Assembly: GCF_002234675.1 (NCBI RefSeq)
Contig: NC_019865.2
Coordinates: forward strand, 30,903,945-30,967,944
Origin: Oryzias latipes
Taxonomy: Eukaryota > Chordata > Actinopteri > Beloniformes > Adrianichthyidae
DNA: 64,000 nt
Direction: 5' to 3'
Part shown: positions 1-21,500 of the stretch, piece after piece
How the letters are laid out: every line of letters begins with the position of its first letter
Numbering within the stretch: position 1 is the first letter of the stretch
Program-made: the position numbers and the translations under genes
The notes under the pieces: model-generated
What the model was told of the DNA's origin: nothing
Database searches by the model: none
The model's input: the letters and a program-made list of their open reading frames with translations, nothing else

Positions 1-480
1 GTTTTTGGTGTTTTTAACATGTTCTTGTGGCATTGTTCTGATGATGCAGGACATATAAAAAGAAAATGAAGCTTAAAACTGCATTTCTGAGTAGTTCTTT
101 ATTCAAGTTGTTGTGAATCAGTAGCAGATGAAAAAAGTGCTGTATAAAAAACAGCTCATTTTTGACGTAGAAAATACTCGGGCGGGCTAAAGTCTCCCAG
201 CTCTGCTCGATTCTGATCATCCACTGTCAGACAAATAAATCCATGAACGTCTTTGTTTTCCTCGTCTGAACTGGAATCTGGATCTAAACTGTATGGATGG
301 ATAGCTACAATATTGCTCACCATTTTTGTTGCAGCAGTAATGTTAGGTCGGGGTGTGATGGGCTGTAAGCTAGTAGGAGAGCGTGTAAACACTCATCAAT
401 GGGAAAGGGGGTGTTTTTTTATCCTGTAGCAACAGTCCTGCCCACAACTCAGAGGCGAATTACTAATGAACCAATGAAAC
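1..480 (-). repeat. unclassified ~500-bp repeat, copy A
   Basis: On the minus strand the unit contains TTGTGGGCAGGACTG, an open frame of 78 codons (392-156) with AIHPYSLDPDSSSDEENKDV and FICLTVDDQNRAELGDF, and near its end TTGAATAAAGAACTACTCAG. Related copies lie at about 12045, 20367, 31878 and 50990. The acidic DSSSDEEN motif suggests debris of a coding mobile element. The class is unknown. Confidence 0.6.
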
Positions 481-592
481 CCACGAGCAAGCTAATCCTC
501 ATTAGGTAGAGCGGGGACAGCTGAGCCTGGGATCCGTGTGCATTTTCATGATCTGGAGGAGTCTAACTTTGAAATTGTTATTTTGTGGTTTC

Positions 593-780
593 AGGCTGCT
601 GGAGAGTGTTCCTGCAAGACAAATGGACTTTCCTTGAAATGGGGCCATGTGGACTGAAGTGCTTCTGCTCGTTGTGCTCTACAAAAAGAAAGCAATCACG
701 AGGACGACGCTACATCAACTAGCTGAAAGGGTTTTTGGGGTTTTGGCTTCACAGGTGTCGCCGTGGGTTGAGGAGCATCC
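593..780 (+). promoter_or_regulatory. gpr173: gpr173 5' UTR with several upstream ATGs
   Basis: A pyrimidine-rich tract ending in TTTCAG just before 593 is a good splice acceptor, so the coding exon probably begins here. The leader holds ATGs at 623, 639 and 647. The first opens a 4-codon ORF and the second a short ORF ending near 720. The third runs out of frame past the receptor ATG at 781 to 901. If the transcript starts this way, initiation at 781 would need leaky scanning. The exon boundary is inferred. Confidence 0.45.
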
Positions 781-1944
781 ATGGCCAATGGAAGTGAGAG
801 CAGTGAGGTTCTTGTGGAGCCCATGGCAGCGGTGGTGGCGACAGCAGCTGGGATGTTGCCAGAGAGCTCTTCTTCAACGGTGTCAACCTACATCAAACTA
901 GTGCTCCTTGGGCTGATCATCTTCATCAGTCTAATGGGCAACCTGATGGTGTCACTGCTCGTTTTAAGGAACCGAATGCTTCATAAGGCACCCTACTATT
1001 TTCTTCTGGACTTGTGCCTGGCAGACACTATTCGTTCAGCCATTTGCTTCCCCTTTGTGCTGGTGTCCATAAAGAATGGTTCAGCCTGGACCTACAGCGT
1101 GCTGAGCTGCAAAGTGGTGGCCTTTATGGCTGTGTTGTTCTGCTTCCATGCTGCTTTCATGCTTTTTTGTATCAGTGTAACACGCTACATGGCCATTGCA
1201 CATTACCGCTTCTATACCAAGCGAATGACCTTCTGGACGTGCGTGGCGGTGGTGTGCATGGTGTGGACTCTATCTGTGGCAATGGCATTCCCACCGGTTT
1301 TTGATGTGGGAACGTACAAATTCATCCGGGAGGAGGACCAATGCATATTCGAGCATCGCTATTTTAAGGCTAATGACACACTGGGCTTTATGCTGATGCT
1401 GGCTGTGCTCATTCTGGCTACGCATGTTGTCTACATGAAGTTACTTCTGTTTGAGTACAAGCACCGAAAAATGAAACCGGTCCAAATGGTTCCAGCAATC
1501 AGCCAGAATTGGACCTTCCACGGGCCAGGAGCCACAGGCCAAGCAGCAGCCAACTGGATTGCGGGTTTTGGCAGGGGCCCGATGCCTCCCACTTTGTTAG
1601 GCATTCGGCAAAATTTGCACAACCAAAACCGACGCCTGTTGGGCATGGAGGAGTTCAAGGTGGAGAAACAGCTTGGTAGGATGTTCTACGTGATCACATT
1701 GCTTTTCCTCTTGCTCTGGTCTCCGTACATAGTGGCCTGTTACTGGAGAGTGTTTGTCAAGGCTTGTACAATACCACACCGTTACCTGTCCACTACGGTG
1801 TGGATGAGCTTTGCCCAAGCCGGGGTCAATCCTATCGTCTGTTTCTTCCTTAACAAAGACTTGAAGAAAGGGCTTCTTTCTCACCTACCAGCCTGCTGCA
1901 GGACTAAACCTCATCTGCCACGAGAGCCTTATTGTGTCATGTGA
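781..1944 (+). CDS. gpr173: GPR173 (SREB3) orphan G protein-coupled receptor
   Basis: This is a complete 387-aa class A receptor of the SREB family (super-conserved receptors expressed in brain: GPR27, GPR85, GPR173). It would sit in the plasma membrane, mainly of neurons by family knowledge, and its ligand is unsettled. Seven hydrophobic segments are visible, the first at about residues 39-62. The DRY box is replaced by TRY in SVTRYMAIAH, and the TM7 NPxxY motif is NPIVC; both are SREB traits. The long third loop (VQMVPAISQNWTFHGPG through GRGPMPPTLLGIRQN) and the C-terminal REPYCVM match GPR173 rather than GPR85 or GPR27. An NGS glycosylation sequon lies at residue 3. The ATG at 781 was chosen because the N-terminus MANGSES resembles GPR173, and coding is in one exon as in the family. 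A splice acceptor near 592 suggests an upstream noncoding exon. Fish can have two sreb3 copies; which one this is cannot be told. Confidence 0.95.
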   Translation: MANGSESSEVLVEPMAAVVATAAGMLPESSSSTVSTYIKLVLLGLIIFISLMGNLMVSLLVLRNRMLHKAPYYFLLDLCLADTIRSAICFPFVLVSIKNGSAWTYSVLSCKVVAFMAVLFCFHAAFMLFCISVTRYMAIAHYRFYTKRMTFWTCVAVVCMVWTLSVAMAFPPVFDVGTYKFIREEDQCIFEHRYFKANDTLGFMLMLAVLILATHVVYMKLLLFEYKHRKMKPVQMVPAISQNWTFHGPGATGQAAANWIAGFGRGPMPPTLLGIRQNLHNQNRRLLGMEEFKVEKQLGRMFYVITLLFLLLWSPYIVACYWRVFVKACTIPHRYLSTTVWMSFAQAGVNPIVCFFLNKDLKKGLLSHLPACCRTKPHLPREPYCVM

Positions 1945-2333
1945 CCAGAGAACGATCCAAATGCTGAGAGGGCAACGGGACGGGCGTTGTGATGTTCTAC
2001 TTTGTTAATGTTAAATTTGATGTGAATGTAGTGGGGGGGGGGGACAAAACAGAAAAATGGAATGCTAAGAATGTACTTAAGGCCAAACACTCATGGTTGA
2101 GTCATTGACTTTTCCTAACTGAATTAATAATGGTGTCAACACGGAAATCAAGCCAGAGCAACGCTACCAAAAAAGAGCTGCTCAAGGAACACTTTCAATG
2201 CCAATTGGATGAGCCCTGAGCCCCAAAGTTTTTATTGACTTGGCAAAAAAGAAACAGTTTAAGAACGAAGCAGCTTTTAGTCAAATATGTCGCAGGTTTT
2301 TAAAAGCTGGTTATTGTTGGGGATGGAACAAAG

Positions 2334-2349
2334 AATAAAGGACAATAAA
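2334..2349 (+). terminator. gpr173: gpr173 poly(A) signals
   Basis: Two AATAAA hexamers (2334 and 2344) lie about 390 bp past the gpr173 stop codon and define a short 3' UTR that includes a poly-G run near 2033. Confidence 0.55.
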
Positions 2350-2350
2350 G

Positions 2351-3742
2351 GTTTCCGATCACACTCAGCAGGCTTTTTTGACTTGAGTTTTTTTTTTTAC
2401 CATTGCCATCCAAACACATAACTCCTGGATTTATTCAAATCTACTGTCACAATCCTTTCCTATGATAGAAGGGGATTTCTCTTCTTTCCCTTTTGATGAT
2501 AAAATGGGTTCCATTTATTTCAACAAGTAACATGAAATCAAACATTAAATAAATGAAGCAAATGAATGAATGGATGCAAATTCTGCACAACTGCCTTTTT
2601 TTTTTCGATTGAAGGACTGCAGATACAGCAAAAACCTTGAACGAGGCAGTTCCTCCTCTTCTGAACAGATATAACCAGATGGGAGAGGCGAGCAACGGAG
2701 GCTTCAGAAAGATTCCACCTTCATGTTGACACATTCATCCATATAAACCCGTCGTTCTCAAACTCTTTCTGCAGGCTCGCCTTAAGAAAGATGTGTCAAC
2801 TTCAGGTCTCCAATGGAACTCACTGCACATTTGGGGAAATGCATTTGATGAGCACCAGCAGTCCTCCTTGTTTCCCTTGTTTTTGTTGCATTTTCTTTGC
2901 AGATCCGCACATGGTCCTCTCATTTCAGACTGTCTGCTTTCTAGGAAGAGTCTATGGCTTTCAGTATTTCTACTGATGCTTCTGCTCAGCCAGGAGGTCG
3001 TCTGTGCAGATTTTGACACGCCGCCATTCAGCATGAATGCAGCTTTAGGAAAGAAGACGAAGCAGAGAGCAACAGTTTTTGTCTGAAAAAAGTCCACGGA
3101 ATTGTCTTTGTCTCCAAGTGGTGCCCTAGGGTTGTGATGCTTAAAATGTCACAAGCTAGTGTTTTAAGACAGACCCCTCCTCCTTTGTACTCACTGCTGC
3201 AGCTGAAAGGCAAATGTGTTTGATTATATTTCCCATTCGTGGTAAAGTTTGTTTTTTTTGTGAAGCTTCCTCTTCTTTTTCACATTTATGTGGAATCTTC
3301 TTTTAAATAGGTTTCCATAATGCTGGCAGTATTTTAGCATCCTGAGCACCCTGCATTGGCTATGCATCACATGCAGGGAGCATGCCTCCCACTAAACATC
3401 AGGCTCCTCTGGGATTTCTATTTTGGTATTTTTCTTGAACTTTTAAAATTAAAAAAAGGTTAGGGAGGAAAGATAAAGATCCTATGGAAGATGAAACATT
3501 AAACTACTAAAATTATGCTTAAAATGGAACCGTATGCATCAATAAATTACCCATTTCCTTTTAGACACAGAGACATAAATAAATGTATAAAACCTTTTCT
3601 GTATTTTTCACAAGTATTTATTATTTTATTAATTTTTGCTGTTTTACGTTTATATATTTATGCTTTAATGCATGATTGTCCTTCTACATTCCTACATTTC
3701 CTTAATTCTGTATTACAACAACAAAAAAAGAAGACGCTAAAG
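2351..3742. other. intergenic, nothing recognised
   Basis: AT-rich sequence between the gpr173 poly(A) site and a hAT-like element. Short frames overlap on both strands (for example 2735-3097) but none resembles a known protein. Confidence 0.5.
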
Positions 3743-5148
3743 CAGGGCTCGACATAGCCATTTGTCCGCTGGCCCGGTCCTGTTTTTCGAGCAGTGCGGA
3801 CCACAAGACTTTACTTTTCACTTGTCCGCTCGGGCCACTAAAATATTTAACGGTTTATATATTCTTCACCTTTTTCAATTTTCAATAAAGTAAATTTTGC
3901 GAAAACGTGTAGATTTACCTCGTCTTCATAATTTAGTTTTTCTGCTAGTCCTGTGTTCAGACTTCAAGGGTTTCTATGGGAAACCTTTGATCACTTCTCC
4001 TTCTCTCCCGCCTGCGCGCGCTCGGCTTTCACTGCCGAGCACCACGCGGCACGCGCTCACTACTTTTTTTTTTTCAAACTTTATTGAATGTAACAATTCA
4101 ATACAAAACAATGTTAAACAGCAACAACGAAGGCACAAGCCAGTGGGTTATTATTACATTTGATTATAAATCCGACACCGTCACTGAAGAGAGACTGAAG
4201 CATGTCAGAGATGTGGAAGACATGGCAGGAATAGATAGGAATATGTTGGATGGAGTACTGGGTATAATTAGTAGTATGGACAGCAAGATATTTAATGAAT
4301 GCATTGAAGATGAAACTGTATCCACTAAGCTTTAAGCTGAATGTCAAAGAATCAAAGGCAACTCCAAATACCTGAATCTCAGACTCAAATGCAGTAGAAT
4401 GTTAAACTACTTAATTTTGTTTTTCTTTACAACACTGTAAGCAGTAAGTATTTCTAGTTAGCTGAATGATCTCAGTTAGACCTGCACAATATGAGGAAAA
4501 CTCGTGATATGCGATATCAGAGATTAAAATTGCGATAACGATATAATTTGCGGTATATAAACAAACAGCAAAATAACCAAATAACCATTCCCAGTTTAAA
4601 AATTATACTCCAAATGACCCACGTTGACATAGGTTACAAACATCTAACATAACAGGGCTCCATCTGATTGGTCAACAATGTGAAGGCGTCCATCCGATTG
4701 GTCAAATGCATTAAGGGATTTATTTGATTCGTTAAATGGTTCAAGCTGCCATTAGATTGTTTTAACACATTTAAGGTTTATGATTTATTGCGATATTTGC
4801 CGTTAGAAGCACCATGAAAACTTCTGAACTAGTGTTACCTACTACACTGCAGTGCTCTCTTCAAAACATCTGAAACAGACTAGAGCAGATTTAAGTTTGA
4901 TATGGTCTATTTTCAGTCATTGAAAAGTGTAGAAATAAGTGATGTCACCAGAATGCACTAAATTGCACCATATTAAAATTTTCCGGGGGGGCATGCCCAC
5001 AGACCCCCCCTAAAGTTGCAAGCACCTGCGGAGCGGAGGGTCCCGCTATGCGCGGTGTCGGGCCAGTAACTTTCAGGCGGGGCCAGTAAGTTTCAAAAAC
5101 TTCTGGCCCTGTGGGCCAGTGCAAATTTCTGGGCTATGTCAACCCCTG
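3743..5148. mobile_element. non-autonomous DNA transposon, hAT-like ends
   Basis: The left end CAGGGCTCGACATAGCC and the inverted right end CAGGGGTTGACATAGCC (read on the minus strand from 5148) form terminal inverted repeats. Both continue into CTGGCCC-containing sequence. TAAAG flanks both sides (3738-3742 and 5149-5153) as a possible partial target duplication. The interior holds no transposase. An 83-codon open stretch at about 4084-4335 (VTEERLKHVRDVEDMAGIDR) is of unknown origin and may be captured sequence. Confidence 0.6.
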
Positions 5149-5679
5149 TAAAGGGTATAAAGAAAGTCATGCAGGAAACAATTATTTCTCAAAGATGGAT
5201 TGTTGTGTTAGCAAAGCAACTGAGAGCATGAAGTGTTGCTCTGCAGCCAGACTCCATGCAGAATCCGGCTTTATTGAGAGGTTTGGTAAATGGCGTATAC
5301 TGTCTTGTTTAGCGCCTTCTACCCTAAAAACCGTATGATTACACAAGCCTCTTTCCATGTGACCGCGCCAGCTAAGCCTGAAAAAACTGCATGGGATTGT
5401 CTTCTTGTGGCCCCACCACCTACAAGGACAACAACCAAGCCGGTTCCAGCGGTCCAGGCCGTGTGCCTTGACGGTCAATCCAGAGGATGTAATCTCAGGT
5501 GAGAATGCAGATGTAGTTTACCATGACATGCTTCAGCCGATGGTCTTCCTTAGGTTTCATGTCATCCTGACATGTCTCTATCAGCTGCTTGTGGTGGGCG
5601 TGGCCAGCAGAAAGACCAACAAATGACTTCCTCAGACCCTTGGTAAGTGAGGCACAGTGTGCATGCCCCCCCATCTCTG
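5149..5679. other. intergenic, nothing recognised
   Basis: Mixed-composition sequence between the hAT-like element and a LINE remnant. No convincing gene or repeat ends. Confidence 0.4.
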
Positions 5680-6640
5680 TTCCCACTTCAATGTTCTCTC
5701 AGTCCATGCAGCCTTTTAGTCCTCACTGGATGTTTAGCTGCTTCTCTCCTTTTTTTGGATCTTGTGAATCTTCCTAATGTTGCTTCCATCCCGGTCCCAA
5801 AGAGAGCCTCAGCATCCTTTTATCATCTTCATCACTGTCCCTCATCTCAAACATCTCCATCTGCTTCCTGCATTTATATCCAGAACATCTACATGATCTG
5901 TTCCTCTGATGGATTCATTCCTGATCCGTCCCTCAGCATCTTCATCTCTGCTGCCTCCAGCTCCTCGTGTCTCTGTATCAGAGTTTCTAAACCAACAACA
6001 TGGCTGCTCTCACCACAGTCTTCTTCACCTTTCCTTTCATTCTGGATGACGCTCTTTAGTGACACATCAAAACCTGAAACCTTCCTCAACTCATTCCAAC
6101 CTGCTTGCAGACACCTCTTTACCACACATTGTTGATCTGAACTGCTGACTCTAAAACCTCAAAGTCCTCCACCTTCTCCACCTCTGCTCCCTGTGACGTC
6201 ACCGTTCCTCTGCAGTTCCTCTCATTTACACACAGATACTCTGTCTTGCTGCAGCTGACCTTCATTCTTCTCCTTTCCAGAACAAACGTCCACCTCTGGG
6301 GATGTTCCTGAAAAACTCCAACGTTCTTCTCTGCTGCTCCACACTTCCTCATCCAAACAGCTCCTCTCTCTGGATCCTGTCCTGGACTTTCTCTACATCT
6401 ACAAAGACCTGATGCAGATCCTTCTGACCTTCTCTGTTCTTCTCCAGAAACACCCTCAAAGCAAATATTTCATCTGCGGCTCTCCGTCTCTGCACGAAAC
6501 CGAACTTTTGCTCAAAAGATTTTCACCTTTTGACGTCAGTCTAGCTTCCTCTACTCTTTCCCATAATTCCTTGTGTCTCTTGTGTTTTATTCCTCTGTTG
6601 TTTCCAAAACCCTCAAAGAGCTTCTGCTCCTACACACATT
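5680..6640 (-). pseudogene. degenerate LINE reverse transcriptase, same family as 17335-17887
   Basis: Minus-strand pieces read GWNELRKVSGFDVSLKSV and, upstream, RRRMKVSCSKTEYLCVNER then AEVEKVEDFEVLESAVQ. These align with the LINE at 17335 and its expected upstream part. Frames are broken repeatedly, so this is an old copy between gpr173 and suv39h1. Confidence 0.7.
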
Positions 6641-7000
6641 GGAAGAACACAAAAGTCTTTACTATGGATGTACCAGACTGAGAGAGTAATGAGGAATTTA
6701 TTGTTTATTTCTTCAAACCTTAAAAAAAAGGACATACTTAAAAATTATGAGTTTCTGTTCTGGGCACTTACTAACTCTGATGTTCAACTAAACATTTCAG
6801 ACATCTATATGAACTCTGTAGGAAAAAAAGGATTATTTTCCCTTTAATGAAGCAGATAAATGCTATCCATGTAGACGTTTTCCTTGTGATTGAACAGCAC
6901 AGGCGTCAGCTGGTTGTCTTCTCACTGCAGGAACAGGACGGTGCAGAAGCTGCTTTTCTGCTTCTGTGTGGCCTCCTTCAGTTTTTATGAAGCAAATGGT

Positions 7001-7180
7001 GCAGAGGTGTAGCGGTCAGCACTGCCACCTCACATAGAAAAGGTGCTGGTTCAATCCCTAGCTGGGTTTTTTTCTCCCTGTGGAGTGTTCATGTTCTCCT
7101 CGTGCATGTGGGGGTGTTCTCCAGGAACTCCAGTCCAGAAACATGCTTCATAGAATCTAAACTGCCCCTTGATGTGCCCG
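7001..7180 (-). repeat. interspersed repeat, 'GAGGAGAACATG' family, copy 1
   Basis: On the minus strand GAAGCATGTTTCTGGACTGG and CACATGCACGAGGAGAACAT match 51500-51600. The left part (GTGTAGCGGTCAGCACTGCC, GCTGGTTCAATCCC) is tRNA-like. It runs into a TG repeat. Confidence 0.5.
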
Positions 7181-7182
7181 TA

Positions 7183-7187
7183 GGTGT

Positions 7188-7234
<47 letters not shown>

Positions 7235-7241
7235 TGTGTGT
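7183..7241. repeat. TG dinucleotide microsatellite
   Basis: About 25 TG units with a few interruptions lie between gpr173 and suv39h1. Confidence 0.95.
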
Positions 7242-8099
7242 GCATGAGTATATAGAAACTACAAAAACAGCAACGGGTTTTATGGCGTCTATGTTCCATT
7301 GGCAGAAAGAGTGCCAAAAGTCTAACATGGTGGAGCGGACTACGCTCACAGAACTCAGTACAGATAAAAGGGGAGGCAGTAAACAACAAATAACAGAATA
7401 GCTCATTATTGAGTATCCAAACGGAGCAAACTAAAGCAATGAACACAAAAACTTTTGGTTTGGTTCACTTTCATCATTTACACACATGAAGAACTGTTTT
7501 TTGAGGAATGAACCGCAATAACGACAAAATCCAAATGACCACTTCGGCCTTTTGAACACATTCTCGCCAGTGCACTGTAGAACCTCATCGACTACGACAC
7601 TTAAACTAACATTCTAAAAGCAAGACGAGTTCATGAGGTAATACTCAGAGAAGTCAACAGCCCTGTTTAGTTTGTTTTCAACCATCAACATTACAAAATA
7701 AAACACTTCAAAACTATAAACAGCTTGTAATTTAGTTGTTCTTGTTCCAAAAATATCAGATCTTCTAAAGGGAACTAACCTGAAGCCAAATGAATCTAAG
7801 TGAAAAGGTAGCTCCCGTCCACACTGTTTTCACAGGTTTGCGTCCGTCTGTCCTTATAAGAGCACAACGGTCAACTCAATGACAGGAGACAGACAGCAGG
7901 GAAAAGCTGAAGAAAAAGAAAGTGAAACTGAGACACCCTGCATTAGATGGATTGGGTCTCCATAGGGATCTAGACAGGGCGTTCTCCAGTTTGAAGTGCT
8001 GTTTGAATCTAAATTCCTGACAGGAAGACTGCTTTGTTTGTCAAGGCATCAGAAGAACAGGCTCCTTTCAGTCTGGCTTCTGTTGCTTTCAGACTCAGG

Positions 8100-8105
8100 T
8101 TTTAT
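8100..8105 (-). terminator. suv39h1: candidate suv39h1 poly(A) signal
   Basis: Reading the minus strand, an AATAAA (TTTATT on the plus strand, in GGTTTTATTC near 8100) lies about 570 bp past the suv39h1 stop at 8672. It is the nearest good signal I noticed, so a 3' UTR of roughly 8080-8671 is inferred. Confidence 0.35.
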
Positions 8106-8671
8106 TCAAATGTGACTTTACCATCAAATCCCCAAATCCCCCAGTTGAAACAGAAACATGGACTAAAGAACAGCCAGGAGGCTGCAGAACAGCAGTTAGA
8201 AAGAATCGTTTTGCCACTTGATCATCCAGACTCCAGAGGCCTCATGCGGACCACAGACAGCTGCTTTGGTAATCGGCTGACAAAGAGTTAGGATTCAAAG
8301 TTGAAATATTTGGCCTTCAGGACCCATGAGGACACACCCCGGGACATCAGGCGTGACATTCACACAATGATGGAGAGAGAAAAACTGACATGACCTCGAT
8401 CAACAGCAAGAATTCATAGAGAAGTTGAGGTTTGATTCCGGCGAATGTTCCATCTGGCAGGTTCTCTGGGTGTCGTCACACAGTGTAAATGTCAGAATGA
8501 GTGAAGTGAGGCTCTGACTCAGCACCTCTGAGTCATGGAAAATGCTGATTCTTTTTCTTCTTGCTTATAAAAAAACATGTTTAAAATCTTGACACTTTCT
8601 CACGGTCGCATATAAAAATTCATGAAAGGAATCTGTACAGTTTCCAGCATATCAACACAGAATTCCTGCAG

Positions 8672-18568
<9,897 letters not shown>

Positions 18569-18800
18569 GTTTTTTGCAATACCGCCAAAATAGAAGCAAG
18601 TCTTCTGCGCAGGCGGGGTTTTTGGCCAGGCTGGCAGTATCGGCTGCTGATTGGACGAGCGTTTGCTGCCTTTCTCTCATTGGTTCTTCAGCCAGATGAC
18701 AAGACGGGTGGTGATTGGCTCCTTCGAGACACAAATGCACTCCCTCCAATCCAATCAGCCGTCGATGGATCCCGCCGTAATATAAATGACGATCTTTGTG
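18569..18800 (-). promoter_or_regulatory. suv39h1: suv39h1 promoter with repeated CCAAT boxes
   Basis: Directly upstream of the suv39h1 ATG, three CCAAT boxes face the gene (ATTGG on the plus strand at 18650, 18679 and 18714), spaced 29 and 35 bp apart. Two abutting CCAAT boxes face the other way at 18746-18755. This spacing is typical of NF-Y-driven, TATA-less, cell-cycle promoters. On the plus strand a TATAAAT followed by ATGACG sits near 18781, so the region might also fire towards porcn. Transcription start sites are not visible. Confidence 0.5.
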
Positions 18801-19509
18801 CCCTTTGTACATTAGGTACGCAGTCTTACTCCAGCAGAACTTTATTTGATCCTAAAGAACTCTACACTCATCGTGACACTGTGAAACAACTTCCACCCAC
18901 TCATGAACAAGCAAATTAGCCAAAGACTCAACATGCACCTCAGATCACTGACAGCCAATAAACTATAAAAGCTCTTCACTGACCTAAACCTGAACTATAA
19001 CTGCACTATTCCATCTTCTGCTTATCCAAAGAGGTCCTGAGGGCAGCTTGTAGAGACTCCCAGGACAGTGTGGGGGTGTACCGGGGTTACATTCTATTTC
19101 TTATCTTCTTTTTATTATGCATTTAATGGTTTCTATATATGCATGAATATTGTATTGCAGAAATATGTTTGATTCCTGTCCTCATAGCAGATAACATGTG
19201 CATGTTTTTGACTTTCTGACTCTGTTTTCTTTCTGTATTGGAATGTTTATGGAGCCACGACACCTAGAATGCAGACTAGACAAAAACACAGCAGTCTAAT
19301 GACGTATTTTGTATGTTTTCATCTTCCCGTTACTGAATAATAGAAAAAGCCAGAGAGACAGAGAGAGCGGACAGCCACAGAACCTAACAGGTAGTGTTTC
19401 TGCACGTCTCCCCTTTTGAAGAAGGTTCAAAAATTCATGCAGACTCTTGTGTGTCTTTTCATTTCCCAACTGCACATTTCGTTTTTGGACTTCCTGAACC
19501 ATCCGAACC

Positions 19510-19770
19510 TGCGAATGCCAAACGAGATGGCAACACTAGCCAAGAGGCATGGTCCTTCCAGCTGGACATCCCTGGAATACCCTCCCAGGCAGTTTTCCAG
19601 GAGGGATCTGAAAGAGATGAATGACCCTCCTGAACTCTGGATGTGGAGGAGCAGTGGCTGCTCCTGGATGGCCGAGCTACTTACCCTAAAAGAACCACAG
19701 CCACGCTGTGGAGGAAACTCCTCTCACCCGCTTGTGTCTTTGACCCCTTCATGCCTGCCTTCTTTCTAAT
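19510..19770 (+). repeat. degenerate teleost LINE-like repeat
   Basis: GGATGTGGAGGAGCAGTGGC and the CTGTGGAGGAAACTC stretch resemble a very common fish interspersed repeat. No coding frame is retained. The identification is from memory of fish repeats. Confidence 0.4.
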
Positions 19771-20366
19771 TTCCGGAATATTAAAATGATTCTTCTGTGT
19801 GTTTTCCATTCAAGGTGATACTAAATTAAGTGGAGTCCTGGATTTAATGGTAAAGCCTATGTTGCGAACTAGTGACATAGGTTGATCTCTGCTCTATCGA
19901 CTAAAGTTTAAATTATCATTATTGTTTTCCTATCTGGTTCCACTGAGCTGCTTGGGTCAGGAAGGTAAAATTTACATGACACTCATTTGGATTTCAACAG
20001 CAAATACAGTTGACCAATTTATTGACAAAACTTTTGTCTGCATGACATTTTAGTTTTGTGATGCTGTGACATAAAACAGACATGTCTTTCATTGAGTTTT
20101 GTTTCCTTCTTTTGGTTGTTTTTGAGGTTTTGAATTATTTTTTGTGCGATTATCAAGCTTTTTTTTCACGTTCTCTTCATGCTTTACCAGGTAACACCAC
20201 GTTTCAGCTCTTAATTGCCACAATTGTTTGTGTTACTGATTTATTTCTCAGTGTATAAAATTCCATTACTGTAGCTGCTATATCTTTGATCCCTCTAAAG
20301 TCACTCTTCTGTTTAAACTGGTTTTGTTTTTCATTTGTAATTTGGTTTAAAGTCAGCTTAAAGTCC

Positions 20367-20850
20367 GATCATCTTTTGATCTATTGTCAAAGTGTTCCCA
20401 GTTGTCTTTTAATTATGATTATGATGTTTTAACCCAAATCAAAAAATCAGAGTTTTTTTCTAGGACATAGTTGGTGCAGAGTAGCAGGAGTTTATTAGAA
20501 ATTCACCTCTGATTTGTGGGCGATACTTCCCCTCTCCATTGCTGAAAGCTCTCTGGTTATCTGCTCTCAGTCTGTACTGTCCTGTTCTGATCCAGATACC
20601 AGCTCAGACGAGGAAAACAAAGGATCTATTTGTCTATTTGCGGGTGAATGATCAGAATTGAGCAGAGCAGAGAGCTGCGGCCTGCTGATTGTAGTTCACG
20701 GAACAACTACAAGCTTTTTCCAACAGCTCTTTTTCACCTGATTCACACAATTTGAATAAAGAAAAACTCAGAAACGCAGTTTTGGTCTTGTTTTTCTTTA
20801 TGCATGTCCCCCATCATGAGAAAAATGCCAGAAAAACATGTTAAAACACA
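20367..20850 (+). repeat. unclassified ~500-bp repeat, copy C
   Basis: The copy starts GATCATCTTTTGATCTATTG and contains CAGCTCAGACGAGGAAAACA and TTGAATAAAGAAAAACTCAG. The coding fragment is broken. It lies between suv39h1 and porcn. Confidence 0.6.
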
Positions 20851-21129
20851 ATTTTCATTGGGGGTGGGTGTCTACCTGGGACAGAAATGCTTGTGTGTGG
20901 GGGGGTAGGACTGCAGCTGGGACACAAGGCGGCACTAAAGCGTCACGTGACTTTGCTGTTAGTGGAAAGAAATCCGAGGAACCGTGGAAAGGTTGTTTTC
21001 CCCGTTTAAAGTCTTGCTTTAGGTTAGAATTTCGAGCAAAGAATCCGCTTTTCTTTCTCTGTACGATTGACTCAGTCAGTTCTGTTTTTTTAAAGGTGGA
21101 CTGGTTCTAAGGTTCTCCGAGGAATGTGG

Positions 21130-21499
21130 AACAACAATAACTAGTCTTCATCTGTGGGGGCAGCGTTGCCTGTCGATGATCCAGCAGAGAAGAAGAAGAA
21201 AGGATCGAGGGAAAAGAAAGCAGCGGCTCCTCTGTTGATTCTGCTCCTCCGGCTCAGGTTTGCACGTTTCTTCTCTCCTCTCAACTTCATTCATGAAAAA
21301 CCAAACAAACTGCTGTCTGTTCACGTGAGATGCTGACGTCAGAGCGGGTTGCACGTGCGCCTGTGGTGGAACTAGCAGAAGTTGTTGATGCTCATAGGGC
21401 AGCTCAGAGGTTTTTAGGTGCTCTCTGCTGACAGACAGGACAGGTGAAGGTCTGCAGTCTGCAGCAGAGCTTCGTGATGGTTTGGTCTTTGTCTTTCAG
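21130..21499 (+). promoter_or_regulatory. porcn: probable porcn promoter and noncoding first exon
   Basis: The first coding exon starts at an acceptor at 21499, so transcription must begin upstream. A purine-rich segment at about 21150-21257 ends in GGCTCAG followed by GTTTGC, a possible donor, and a GCACGTGCGCC E-box lies near 21352. The exon limits are inferred. Confidence 0.3.
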
Positions 21500-21500
21500 G

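Larger units (their letters stand above)
6641..8080. other. intergenic, repeats only
   Basis: Apart from the interspersed repeat at 7001 and the TG tract, I see no gene. 7242-8080 is unremarkable AT-rich DNA up to the likely suv39h1 3' end. Confidence 0.4.
18801..21129. other. suv39h1-porcn intergenic region
   Basis: The divergent promoters are about 2.3 kb apart. The interval contains a degenerate LINE-like repeat (19510) and repeat copy C (20367). No additional gene is supported. Confidence 0.4.

Noticed and set aside
1014-1304. Second frame inside the gpr173 coding exon
   Set aside because: It is a shadow of the receptor gene in another frame.
7051-7446. Overlapping minus-strand frames with long His-Thr runs
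   Set aside because: They come from the TG microsatellite and an interspersed repeat.
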